From assembly GCF_024227435.1 (NCBI RefSeq), contig NZ_CP100446.1:1-64000 (forward strand): DNA of 64,000 nucleotides. Reading direction: 5' to 3'. A program made the position numbers and the translations under genes. Source of the stretch: Natrinema caseinilyticum (GTDB lineage Archaea; Halobacteriota; Halobacteria; Halobacteriales; Natrialbaceae). The notes beneath the pieces were generated by a model. The model saw nothing but the letters and a program-made list of their open reading frames with translations. It was not told the origin of the DNA and ran no database searches. This document shows, one piece after another, positions 54,794-63,566 of this stretch; the stretch's first letter is position 1; each line of letters opens with the position of its first letter.

Positions 54794-56425
54794 ATGCTCG
54801 AGTGGGACGATGCCACCGTCTATCAGGGAATAGCAGCGATCGCAGACCGACGGCCGGACCAAACGGCGCTCGTCTTCGAGGGGGATCGGACGAGCTACGC
54901 GGAGCTGATCGCGGAGAGCGACGCGCTCGCACACGCGCTGGCGGACGCCGGTGTGAGCGCCGGCGATCGGATCGCAGTCTGGTTGAGCAATCGCCCGGAG
55001 TGGATAACGACGCAACTGGCCGCGTCGTCTCTCGGGGCGGCGGTCGTCGCGGTCAACACGCGCTATCGCACGCACGAACTGGCGTACATGTTGGACGACT
55101 CCGGTTGCAAGCTGTTGCTCACCGAGGAGACGTTCCTCGGAGCCGATCACCTGAACATGCTTTCGGAGGTCGTTCCCGAAATCAGCGAGAGCGATCCGGA
55201 GTCGTTCTCGACCGAGCGCGACGGCGCGCTAAACCACGTGGTCGCCCTCGAGTCCCACCCGGACTATCCGGCGGTCCGGAGCTACGAGGCGTTCGTGGAC
55301 GGCGGTCGAAGGGGCGAGGTGGGGCCGCCGGCCGACGATCCGACTGCGCCCGCAGCGGTGTTTTACACGAGCGGGACGACGAGCGATCCGAAGGGGTGTC
55401 TCCAGTCCAACCGCTCGCTCCTGAATCACTCGTACAACGTGGGGGAGTTCTTCGACATCTCGGCGGACGACGTCGCGCTCGGCGTCCTCCCGTTCTGTGG
55501 CATCTGGGGGTACAACATGTTTCTGAGCGCGCTGGCTCACGGCATCCCGCTGGTTCCACAGACTCACTTCGACCCCGAGCGGACCATCGAACTCGTCGAG
55601 ACCCACGAGGTGACGTACATGTCGACGCTGGCGACGATGCTCCTGCGGATGATGCGCCACGACAGCTTCGATCCGGAGCGGGTCGCGTCGATGGAGTGCG
55701 GGGCGACCGGGTTCGTGACCATGGGATACGACGAAACCGTCTTCGAGGAGCTAGAGGAAGCGTTCGGCTTCCCGCTGGTCCAGCCCTACGGTCTCTCGGA
55801 AGGGAACAGTCAGATTTTCGTCGGGGACCCGTCGGCCCCCGCGGCGCAGCGAAAACGGGTCGGCGGGCCGCCGATCCATCCGGACATCGAGGTCCGTATC
55901 GCCGACCCCGAAACCAACGAGACGCTGCCACCCGGGGAAGACGGCGAAATCTGTCTCCGGGGATACAACCTGATGAACGAGTACCACGACAAACCCGAAA
56001 AAACGGCCGAGTGCATAGACGAGGGCGGCTGGTTTCACACCGGCGACCTGGGCGTTCGGGACGGCCACGGAAACTTCGTGTATCAATCTCGGCTCGACGA
56101 CGCCCTCCGCGTTCGCGGATTCCTCGTCACGCCCAGGGACATCGAAACGGTCGTCGACGACCACCCCGCCGTCGAACTGTCGCAGGTCGTCGGCGCGCCC
56201 CACCCCAGACACGGGCAGGTGCCGGTCGCGTTCGTCAAGCGCAGCGAGCCCGATCTCGAGGTGGATGACCTCCGGACGTTCCTCGAGAATCGGGTCGCGG
56301 ACTACAAAGTGCCGGAAGACGTCGAATTCGTGGACGAGTTCCCGAGATCGGAGGGGCCACACGGGGAGAAGATTCAGAAGATCGAACTCCGCGACCGCGT
56401 CGCGGATCGGTACCGAACCGAGTAG
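54794..56425 (+). CDS. Acyl-CoA synthetase (AMP-forming), FadD3-like
   Basis: 543 aa from ATG at 54794. VFYTSGTTSDPKGCLQSNRSL (P-loop), YGLSEGN, GWFHTGDLGVRDGHGNFVYQSRLDDALRVRGFLVTPRDIE and C-terminal GPHGEKIQKIELR. Differs from the preceding ligase. In the A8 motif SRLDDALRVRGFLV replaces the usual DRKKDMIxxGGxNV. Followed by an SCP2-like gene and an alpha/beta hydrolase on the same strand, so perhaps a three-gene unit. Confidence 0.87.
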   Translation: MLEWDDATVYQGIAAIADRRPDQTALVFEGDRTSYAELIAESDALAHALADAGVSAGDRIAVWLSNRPEWITTQLAASSLGAAVVAVNTRYRTHELAYMLDDSGCKLLLTEETFLGADHLNMLSEVVPEISESDPESFSTERDGALNHVVALESHPDYPAVRSYEAFVDGGRRGEVGPPADDPTAPAAVFYTSGTTSDPKGCLQSNRSLLNHSYNVGEFFDISADDVALGVLPFCGIWGYNMFLSALAHGIPLVPQTHFDPERTIELVETHEVTYMSTLATMLLRMMRHDSFDPERVASMECGATGFVTMGYDETVFEELEEAFGFPLVQPYGLSEGNSQIFVGDPSAPAAQRKRVGGPPIHPDIEVRIADPETNETLPPGEDGEICLRGYNLMNEYHDKPEKTAECIDEGGWFHTGDLGVRDGHGNFVYQSRLDDALRVRGFLVTPRDIETVVDDHPAVELSQVVGAPHPRHGQVPVAFVKRSEPDLEVDDLRTFLENRVADYKVPEDVEFVDEFPRSEGPHGEKIQKIELRDRVADRYRTE

Positions 56426-56558
56426 CGACGGGGGCCGGCCCGCGCGCCCGAACGAGCGAGGACCGACCGTCACGGTCCCGCGATGGCCGTCTCGAAACAC
56501 CGTTCGGGGCGGTCGGCCGTCAGCAGCTTTACGTGGTTGCTCGCACCAGTTCTCGCTG

Positions 56559-56948
56559 ATGTTCGAGAACGAAACCTGGATCGCGGAGACCGTCTCCGCC
56601 GCGAACGACGACGACGCGTTCGAACGAGCGGCGGAACACTTCGACGGGTCCATCGCAATGGAGATCGGCGACGAGACGGTCTGGCTGAAAGTGTACCGCG
56701 GGGAGATAATCGACACGGAACGGTACGTTCCGCAGTTCGGCGCGACATTTCGACTGGTCGGGAGCGAGGGGGCCTGGCACCGACTGGCCACGGGGGACCT
56801 GTCGTTCTCGCAGGCGCTGTACGAGACGGCGATCCGAACGCAGGGGAACAAACTCGAGGCGAATCGACTCCGCGACGCGATCGAGCTGTTCGTCCGACAC
56901 CTCCAGGCGACGGCCGGCGAGCGCGGTCGGACGGAGGCGGACCGATGA
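56559..56948 (+). CDS. SCP2/sterol-carrier-like protein
   Basis: 129 aa from ATG at 56559. The layout (FENETWIAETVSAANDD, EHFDGSIAMEIGDETVWLKVYRGEIIDT, GATFRLVGSEGAWHRLATGDLSFSQALYE, LEANRLRDAIELFVRHL) resembles SCP-2 domains that bind lipids or acyl-CoA in a hydrophobic tunnel. It overlaps the hydrolase gene by 4 bp. The assignment is by pattern and context, not certain. Confidence 0.72.
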   Translation: MFENETWIAETVSAANDDDAFERAAEHFDGSIAMEIGDETVWLKVYRGEIIDTERYVPQFGATFRLVGSEGAWHRLATGDLSFSQALYETAIRTQGNKLEANRLRDAIELFVRHLQATAGERGRTEADR

Positions 56949-57739
56949 CCGAGCTGACCGGTCAGTACGCCGACGTGGACGGAACGCGCGTCTATTACGA
57001 GACGGCGGGCGATTCGGACGAACGGTCGGTCGTCCTGGTCCACACGGCGGGCGCCGACGGCCGGCAGTGGCGATACGTCGCGCCCGCGCTGGCCGACCGC
57101 GGGTATCACGTGATCGTCCCGGACCTCCCGGGCCACGGGAAGTCGTATCCGAGCGAGTGGGAGCCCCACACGAGCATCGGTCAACACGCCGATTCGGTCT
57201 GGGCGCTCACGGAGGAACTGGGGCTCGATCAGCCGGTCGTCGGCGGCTGTTCCATCGGCGGTGACGTGACGCTCGCCATCGCGGTCGATCACGCCGCCGA
57301 TCTCACGGGGGCCGTCGCCATGGAAGGTGCGGGGAAAACGCGGGGCGCACAGTTGGGCCGCCTCTCTCACCCGCACGCGATTCCGGGGTGGCAGGACGTC
57401 CTCGAGTACTCGGTCGTCGATTCCACCGGCCCGGACTGCCCGCCGGCGTCTCGAACAGAACTCGCGTGGCAACACCGCGGCGCACAGGAAGTCGCCACGA
57501 ACGACCTCCAGGGGTGGGCGGATTTCGACGTTCTCGACGAGCTTCATCGGGCGGACTGTCCCGTCATGCTGGTCCGCGGCGAGGCCGACTACTTCATCCA
57601 GGACGACGTCTTTTCCGAGACGGTCGAGGCGCTCCCCGACTGCGAACCGGTCGTCCTCGAGGGTGTCGGCCACTATCCGATGATGGAGCGACCCGACGAG
57701 GTGACGGAGCTGATGGACGAATTCATCGGCGACAGGTAG
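56945..57739 (+). CDS. Alpha/beta hydrolase
   Basis: 264 aa, starting by ATGA overlap. LVHTAGADGRQW holds the oxyanion-hole region, GGCSIGGDVT the nucleophile Ser (GxSxG), LVRGEADYFI the acid and GVGHYPMMERPDEV the His. Probably an ester, thioester or C-C bond hydrolase working with the ligase and SCP2-like protein encoded upstream. Confidence 0.88.
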   Translation: MTELTGQYADVDGTRVYYETAGDSDERSVVLVHTAGADGRQWRYVAPALADRGYHVIVPDLPGHGKSYPSEWEPHTSIGQHADSVWALTEELGLDQPVVGGCSIGGDVTLAIAVDHAADLTGAVAMEGAGKTRGAQLGRLSHPHAIPGWQDVLEYSVVDSTGPDCPPASRTELAWQHRGAQEVATNDLQGWADFDVLDELHRADCPVMLVRGEADYFIQDDVFSETVEALPDCEPVVLEGVGHYPMMERPDEVTELMDEFIGDR

Positions 57740-57874
57740 TCGCCCCCGCCTCCTTGCGGCGGTCGCGAAAGAGATCGTGCGGGGACCGCGTCCCAGCGCC
57801 ACGTCGAGGAACCCGGTTCCTCGAGGCGCCAGAGACGTCGATCCGAGAAGCGCTCAGAACCGGGAACGCGCGCG

Positions 57875-58648
57875 TCAGCGGCCCTCGAAATTCGGGTCGC
57901 GCTTCTCGAGAAACGCTTCGGCTCCCTCCTGTTTGTCCGCCGTCCCGAACAGGAACGAACAGGCGATCCGCTCGAAGTCGAGTCCGGCCTCGGCGTCCAG
58001 ACCGCGATTGATCGACTTCTTCGCCAGCCGGAGTGCCATCGGGGCGTTCGCCGCGATGGTTTCGGCCAACTCGCGGACGGATTCGTCGAACTCCTCGGCG
58101 TCGTACACCCGGTTGACGATGCCGAGATCGGCGGCTTCCTCGGCGTCGACCGCGCGGCCGGTGAAGATGAGGTCCTTCGCTACGCCGGCGCCGGCGACGT
58201 GCGCGAGTCGCTGGGTGCCGCCGCCGCCCGGGATGATCCCGAGTCCGACCTCCGTGAGGCCGATCGTCGCGTCCGGCGTCGCGACGCGGAGGTCGCAGGC
58301 GAGCGATATCTCGAGGCCGCCGCCGAAGGCGTAGCCGTCGATCGCCGCGATCGTCGGTTTGGTGAGCTCCGCGACGTCGTTGTAGAGTCCCTGGCCGTAG
58401 TTCGTGAGATACTCGAGTGCGTCGACCTGATCGTAGTCGGCGAACGCCTCGATGTCGCCGCCCGTGATGTACGAGTCACCCTCTCCCCGGAGGACGACGA
58501 CCCTGATCTCGTCGTTCGCGTCCACCTCGTCGACGCGGTCGCGGAGCGCGCTTCGAGTCTCCTGATCCATCGCGTTCCGCTTGTCCGGGTTGTTGATCGT
58601 CAGCGTGGCTATTCCATCCGAAACGTCGAGCAAGACCTTCTCGGACAT
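57875..58648 (-). CDS. Enoyl-CoA hydratase
   Basis: 257 aa from ATG at 58648. Complete crotonase signature: NNPDKRNAMDQETR, the oxyanion hole in YITGGDIEAFA, AFGGGLEISLACD and LTEVGLGIIPGGGGTQRL, with both catalytic glutamates present. Ends in the common EKRDPNFEGR tail. Hydrates trans-2-enoyl-CoA. Divergent from acyl-CoA dehydrogenase. Confidence 0.9.
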   Translation of the reverse strand: MSEKVLLDVSDGIATLTINNPDKRNAMDQETRSALRDRVDEVDANDEIRVVVLRGEGDSYITGGDIEAFADYDQVDALEYLTNYGQGLYNDVAELTKPTIAAIDGYAFGGGLEISLACDLRVATPDATIGLTEVGLGIIPGGGGTQRLAHVAGAGVAKDLIFTGRAVDAEEAADLGIVNRVYDAEEFDESVRELAETIAANAPMALRLAKKSINRGLDAEAGLDFERIACSFLFGTADKQEGAEAFLEKRDPNFEGR

Positions 58649-58763
58649 CGGCGACACTACGAAGGGTCGAAAGTTAGTCGTTAGCATTGCCCCCGCCGGA
58701 GGGATCCGTCGCGGGTACGGGTTGCTGGGATGTCGACTCGCACGCGTGGGCTGGACCACCGAT

Positions 58764-58772
58764 GCCTATAAG
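58764..58772 (+). promoter_or_regulatory. TATA-like box for the acyl-CoA dehydrogenase gene
   Basis: GCCTATAAG centred about 29 bp upstream of the ATG at 58797. Confidence 0.5.
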
Positions 58773-58796
58773 TCGTCTACCCGAAAGGCACTCAGT

Positions 58797-59966
58797 ATGG
58801 ACTTCGAGCTCAGCGACGAGCAGAAACTAATCAGAAGCGAGATTCGGGATCTCTGTGCGCAGTTCGGCGACGAGTACTGGCGCGAAAAGGACGTACAACA
58901 CGAGTTCGGGTGGGAGTTCTACGAGGAGTTCGCCGACGGCGGCTGGTGTGGGGTCACGATCCCCGAAGAGTACGGCGGACAGGGGTACGGCGTCCAGGAG
59001 GCGAGCATCATCCAGCAGGAAATCGCCCGCTCCGGTGCGGCGATGGCCGGCACGTCGATCACGTCACACCACGTGTTCAGCGCCGCGCCGCTGGTCGAAT
59101 ACGGCTCCGACGAGCACAAAGAACGATACCTTCCGAGCATCGCAAACGGTGACGTCATGGTCTGTACCGGTGTCACGGAGCCAAATGCGGGGACGGATAC
59201 GTCACAGATCGAAACGTTCGCCGAGCGCGACGGCGACGAGTACGTCGTCAACGGCCAGAAGATATGGACCTCGAAGGCACAGGAGGCGGACGTCATCATG
59301 TTGCTCACGCGGACGCAACCGCGAGCGGAGAGCGACCGATTCGGCGGCCTCACGCTGTTTTTCACCGAGTTCAACGAGGACATGGACAGCGTGGACGTGA
59401 GCGAAATTCCGAAGGCCGGCCGCGGTGCCGCGGATTCGAACGAGGTCTGGTTCGAAGACTTCCGCGTGCCCGCCGAGGATCGGATCGGCGAGGAGGGAGC
59501 GGGATTCAAATACCTCCTCGCGTTTACGAACTCCGAGCGGATCAGCATCGCCGCGAACGCGGTCGGCATCGGCCAGGCCGCACTCGAGAAGGCCGCCGAC
59601 TACGCCCGCGAGCGCGAAGTCTTCGATAGCACGATCGGGTCCTATCAGGCGATCCAGCATCCGCTCGCGGACTCGTGGAGTAAACTGGCCCAGAACGAAC
59701 TGATGATCCGGAAAGCGGCGTGGCTGTACGACAACGGACAGAATTCGGGGCCCGAGGCGAACGCCGTCAAGCTCCGGGCGAGCGAAGACGCGATCGAGGC
59801 CTGCGAGCGCGCCGTTCGCGTCCACGGCGGGATGGGATACGCAAAGGAGTACGACGTCGAGCGCTACTGGCGCGAGGTCATGATCAACGTGATCGCCCCG
59901 ATCTCGAACGAGATGGTCAAAAACTACATCTCACAGCACGTTCTCGATCTCCCCCGCTCGTACTGA
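58797..59966 (+). CDS. Acyl-CoA dehydrogenase
   Basis: 389 aa flavoprotein: MDFELSDEQKLIRSEIRDL, VTEPNAGTDTSQIET, INGxKxWTS-like VNGQKIWTSKAQ and RVHGGMGYAKEYDVERYWRE. The usual C-terminal catalytic Glu (YEGTS) is replaced by IAPISN. Glu247 in TNSERISIAANAVGIGQ occupies the alternative position used by isovaleryl-CoA dehydrogenase, suggesting a branched-chain or alicyclic substrate. Introduces the alpha-beta double bond. Confidence 0.9.
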   Translation: MDFELSDEQKLIRSEIRDLCAQFGDEYWREKDVQHEFGWEFYEEFADGGWCGVTIPEEYGGQGYGVQEASIIQQEIARSGAAMAGTSITSHHVFSAAPLVEYGSDEHKERYLPSIANGDVMVCTGVTEPNAGTDTSQIETFAERDGDEYVVNGQKIWTSKAQEADVIMLLTRTQPRAESDRFGGLTLFFTEFNEDMDSVDVSEIPKAGRGAADSNEVWFEDFRVPAEDRIGEEGAGFKYLLAFTNSERISIAANAVGIGQAALEKAADYAREREVFDSTIGSYQAIQHPLADSWSKLAQNELMIRKAAWLYDNGQNSGPEANAVKLRASEDAIEACERAVRVHGGMGYAKEYDVERYWREVMINVIAPISNEMVKNYISQHVLDLPRSY

Positions 59967-60095
59967 ATCGATCGCGGACGCCGTTCGCTCGGCGCGGAAC
60001 GTGGCGGCGATCCCGGACCCGCGAGCGACCTCGTGAGGCGGCAGGTCTCTGCGGTGGCACGTCTCGAGTGCGCCAGGATTCGAAACTGCGGCCGG

Positions 60096-60554
60096 TCAGG
60101 CTTCGCCGTCCGATTCCCGCCGCCGAACGATGTTGTGCGAGATGGCCGACATCACTTCCTCGCCGTCGTCGTTGTACACCCGTCGCTTCAGGTCGACGTA
60201 GCCGCGGTCGGAGCGGCTTTCGCTCGGCGTTTTCTCGAGTACCTCCACGCGGACGGAGAGCGTATCGCCGGGACGGACCGGCGTGTACCACCTGAGTTCG
60301 TCCATGCCGCTGCCGCCCATGTTCGCGATTTCGCTCAGACACCCGTCGATGGTCAGCCGGGTGGCGAGGCTGAGCGTGTGGAGTCCGCTCGCGACCAGCC
60401 CGCCGAACATCGAGTCCTGGGCCGCCTCCTCGTCGACGTGAAACGGTTGCGGATCGAACTGTTCAGCAAACGAGATAATCTCCGCTTTCGTCACCGTGTG
60501 GGAACCGCTTTCGAACATCTCACCCTCGCTCAGATCGTCGAAGAACATCGTCAT
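60096..60554 (-). CDS. MaoC-type (R)-specific enoyl-CoA hydratase
   Basis: 152 aa from ATG at 60554 (the ATG at 60548 is equally plausible). FFDDLSEGEMFESGSHTVTKAEIISFAEQFDPQPFHVDEEAA keeps the catalytic Asp and His, and MFGGLVASGLHTLSLATRL follows. Ends in SHNIVRRRES. Hydrates trans-enoyl-CoA to the R-hydroxy product. Confidence 0.87.
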   Translation of the reverse strand: MTMFFDDLSEGEMFESGSHTVTKAEIISFAEQFDPQPFHVDEEAAQDSMFGGLVASGLHTLSLATRLTIDGCLSEIANMGGSGMDELRWYTPVRPGDTLSVRVEVLEKTPSESRSDRGYVDLKRRVYNDDGEEVMSAISHNIVRRRESDGEA

Positions 60555-60714
60555 GTGCGGCCAGAGGAAAGCGATTCGTAAATAGGTGGCGTCACGCACG
60601 CGACTCGCAGGGGGTCGCGGTCGAGCGGATTACCGTCGGACCGTCGGGTGCCCGGCCGCCGAGCGTCGGGCATCCGAGTCCTCGACGGCCCGTATTCGAA
60701 TCCCCCGAGAGGGG

Positions 60715-61494
60715 TTACCGACCCCGAAATTCCGGCTCCCGTTTCTCGAGGAACGCGGTCATCGCCTCGTGTTGGTCGTGGGTGTCGAAACAGGCCGCGA
60801 TCGTCTCGAGGCTGTGATCGATCCCGGCTTCGATGCCGTTCGATCTGAGCGCCCGGAAGACCTGTGACTGCCACTGGACGATACGCGGGCTCTTGGCGGC
60901 GAGCGTCTCGACGAGGTCGTCGACGGTCGCGTCGAACTCGTCCGCCGGGACAGCCTCGTTGACCAGCCCGAGTTCATCGGCTTCCAGGCCGGAGACGGGC
61001 TCACCGGTGTAGACGATTTCCTTCGCGGCCTGGAGACCGACCAGCCGAACGAGGAGACCGCCCTGAATCCCGGTGACGAGGCCGGCGTTTATCTCCGGGA
61101 GGCCGAGTGCGGCGTCCTCGGTCGCGACGCGAAAGTCACAGGACATCGCCAGTTCCAGCCCGCCTCCGAGGGCGTACTCGCCACATCGGCACACGGTGAC
61201 CGCGTCGAGGTCCCGGACACCCTGCATGAGTTCGTACAGGTTCGTCAGCATCTCCCGCGCTTCCGAGACCGAATAGTCCTTCACCGCGTCGAGTTTCAAC
61301 CCGGCTGTCAGTCCCCCGACGCCGTCAGCCGATTCGGGACCGATGGTGAGGACCGAAACGTCGTCGGGGACGGACAGCACCTGCTCTCGAAAACTGACGA
61401 TCGCATCGGGTGAAAACAGATTCAGGTCACCGAAGTCGAGTCTGAGGTGCGCTACGGTATCCAGTTCAGTGTCGCGGTCGACGGTTACGGACAT
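60715..61494 (-). CDS. Enoyl-CoA hydratase/isomerase family protein
   Basis: 259 aa from ATG at 61494. ALGGGLELAMSCDFRVA and LPEINAGLVTGIQGGLLVRLVG keep both glutamate positions. The oxyanion-hole region reads DGVGGLTAGLKLDA, unusual for the family. C-terminal EKREPEFRGR. Reaction may be hydration or isomerisation. Confidence 0.87.
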   Translation of the reverse strand: MSVTVDRDTELDTVAHLRLDFGDLNLFSPDAIVSFREQVLSVPDDVSVLTIGPESADGVGGLTAGLKLDAVKDYSVSEAREMLTNLYELMQGVRDLDAVTVCRCGEYALGGGLELAMSCDFRVATEDAALGLPEINAGLVTGIQGGLLVRLVGLQAAKEIVYTGEPVSGLEADELGLVNEAVPADEFDATVDDLVETLAAKSPRIVQWQSQVFRALRSNGIEAGIDHSLETIAACFDTHDQHEAMTAFLEKREPEFRGR

Positions 61495-61720
61495 GATCGG
61501 GAGGTTACGGGAGACGGACGTTAATCTTTGTGTTGCGATCACACGACTCACGGACGGTCGTCGCGGGAACGAGAAGACGCGATCTCCCGGACGAAAACCA
61601 GCGGAGTTCGATTTCTCGAGGGAACGACCGGCTCACGGATCCGAGAGCGTGGACGACCGCCTCGAGAGTCGGTTCGGTCGCTCGGCCGCCTTCGACGCTC
61701 GTCGGCCGATCGGGTCAAAG

Positions 61721-61728
61721 AAATTATT
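61721..61728 (+). promoter_or_regulatory. TATA-like box for the crotonase-family gene at 61754
   Basis: AAATTATT centred about 29 bp before the ATG. It favours the short start over the long upstream frame. Confidence 0.5.
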
Positions 61729-61753
61729 GCCTGCGGGGGTGTGGTACCACTGG

Positions 61754-62572
61754 ATGTCATCCTTCGACAGGATCTCGGTGACGACGGACGAGTCGAACGA
61801 GCGGATCGCCCACGTTCTGCTCGACAACGAAGCAGAGCACAACACCCTCGATCTGCGGACGATCCAGGAGCTAGACGACGCCTTCACGGCGGCCGATCGC
61901 GACGCGGACATCGACGCGATCGTGCTCGGAACGACCGGCGACGTCTTCTGTTCGGGGGCCGACCTCGGCGATCTGACGGAGATGGCCTTCGAGGAGGGAA
62001 CGCGCTGGATGAGCCAGTACTTCGAGGCGATCGACGTGCTCAGGGACACGGGAAAACCGACGATCGCCGCGATCGAGGGGGTCTGTGCCGCGGGCGGGAA
62101 CGAACTGGCGATGGGGTGTGACCTCATCGTCGCGGGCGAGTCGGCCAGGTTCGGCCAGCCGGAAGTCGGCGTCGGCTCCACCGCCGCCGGCGGTGGCGTC
62201 CAGTTGCTCCCGCTGCTCGTCGGGGAGAAACGGGCGCGGGAGATGCTGCTGCTCGGAGAGATGTATCCCGCCACCCAGATGCAGGAGTGGGGGCTCGTCA
62301 ACCGAATCGTCGACGACGGCGCCGCTCGAGACGCGGCCGCCTCGCTCGCGGACGACGTCGTTTCGAACAAGAGTCCGCAGGCCTACCGCGCGATCAAGAC
62401 GATCATGAAGACCTGGACGAACGTCGGCATGCTCAACCAGGAGATGGCTCGAGACATGACGGCCGCCGTCTGGGACTCCGACGAGTTCCGCGACCGAGCC
62501 GAGGCGTTCGTCGACAGAGAGGATCAGACCCCGCGGTCGTTTACCGGGTCGCAGCCGGTCGACCACGAGTAA
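61754..62572 (+). CDS. Enoyl-CoA hydratase/crotonase family protein
   Basis: 272 aa from ATG at 61754. VFCSGADLGDLTEM is the oxyanion-hole region; AAGGNELAMGCDLIVA and FGQPEVGVGSTAAGGGVQLLPLLVGEKRAREM carry both Glu. The FGQ..GS....G..LLP..VGEKRARE pattern is somewhat like ring-opening BadI/MenB-type crotonases. It directly precedes a BadH-like SDR on the same strand, so a ketocyclohexane-type substrate is possible but unproven. Confidence 0.87.
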   Translation: MSSFDRISVTTDESNERIAHVLLDNEAEHNTLDLRTIQELDDAFTAADRDADIDAIVLGTTGDVFCSGADLGDLTEMAFEEGTRWMSQYFEAIDVLRDTGKPTIAAIEGVCAAGGNELAMGCDLIVAGESARFGQPEVGVGSTAAGGGVQLLPLLVGEKRAREMLLLGEMYPATQMQEWGLVNRIVDDGAARDAAASLADDVVSNKSPQAYRAIKTIMKTWTNVGMLNQEMARDMTAAVWDSDEFRDRAEAFVDREDQTPRSFTGSQPVDHE

Positions 62573-62689
62573 CGGTTTGAGTCTCTGACGGCACGAGTCA
62601 CGGTTTGATGGGGCCGATCGGCGGATTTCCGGCGGTGAGTTCCCGTTCGATCGCAATCGTTATGCGACGTGTTATCATTAGGGTAGATT

Positions 62690-63460
62690 ATGCGTGGACT
62701 CAGCGGCAAGCGCGTCATCGTAACCGGCAGCGGCCGCGGTATCGGTCGCGGTATCGCACGCCGTCTCGCGGCGGAAGGAGCGGTCGTCGTCGTAAACGAC
62801 GTCGACGAGTCGAACGCCGAGGAGACGGTCTCGCTGATCGAATCTGAGGGCGGCGAAGCCATCACGGGAATCGCCGACGTGGCGGACTTCGACGCGGTCG
62901 AGACGATGGTTTCGGAAACGGTCGACGAACTCGGCGGCGTCGACGTGCTCGTCAACAACGCCGGCTGGGATCGTATCGAGTGGTTCACGGATCAGGATCC
63001 GTCGGTCTGGGATCGCTTGATCGATATCAATCTCAGGGGCCAGATCAACTGTTCGCGAGCAGTCGCCGACTATTTCGTCGACTCGGAGACCGAGGGCACC
63101 ATCGTGAACATCTCGTCGGATGCGGGGCGCGTGGGGAGTTCCGGCGAAGCGGTGTACGCCGGGTGCAAAGGCGGCGTCATCGCCTTCACGAAGACCCTCG
63201 CACGGGAGCTGGCACGGAACAACGTAAACTGCAACGTCATCGCTCCCGGGCCGGCCGACACGCCGCTCGTGGCGGAGATGCGAGAGGACTCGGAGCTCGG
63301 GGACAAAATTCTCGGCAGCATGGAGAACCAGGTTCCGCTCGGCCGCATGGCCGAACCGGCGGACATCGCGGGTGCCGTCGCGTTCATGGCGTCGGAGGAC
63401 GCGGCGTTCGTGACGGGACAGGTGCTGAGCGTCTCCGGCGGGCTGACGATGGTCGACTAG
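62690..63460 (+). CDS. SDR-family dehydrogenase, BadH-like (2-hydroxycyclohexanecarboxyl-CoA dehydrogenase)
   Basis: 256 aa. TGSGRGIGRGIA cofactor motif; VNNAGWDRIEWF, VWDRLIDINLRGQ, NISSDAGRVGSSGEAVYAGCKGG (catalytic Ser, Tyr, Lys) and the tail VTGQVLSVSGGLTM. These segments match BadH of Rhodopseudomonas as I recall it (NNAGWD, RVGSSGEAVYA, TGQVLSVSGGLTM), more closely than generic FabG. BadH oxidises 2-hydroxycyclohexane-1-carboxyl-CoA in cyclohexanecarboxylate degradation. The function needs confirmation by phylogeny. Confidence 0.82.
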   Translation: MRGLSGKRVIVTGSGRGIGRGIARRLAAEGAVVVVNDVDESNAEETVSLIESEGGEAITGIADVADFDAVETMVSETVDELGGVDVLVNNAGWDRIEWFTDQDPSVWDRLIDINLRGQINCSRAVADYFVDSETEGTIVNISSDAGRVGSSGEAVYAGCKGGVIAFTKTLARELARNNVNCNVIAPGPADTPLVAEMREDSELGDKILGSMENQVPLGRMAEPADIAGAVAFMASEDAAFVTGQVLSVSGGLTMVD

Positions 63461-63566
63461 GGAGGAGCCGTCCGTCGAACACACCTCGAGAGAGGGGGCA
63501 ACTCGCGTTCTCACTCATTCGCCGGTTCTCCCCCGCGAGTCGCCGGTTCGCCTCGGCGATCCGCGA

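Noticed and set aside
55751-57802. 683-codon antisense frame across the acyl-CoA synthetase and hydrolase
   Set aside because: Composed of the reverse complement of well-supported genes; typical GC-rich artefact.
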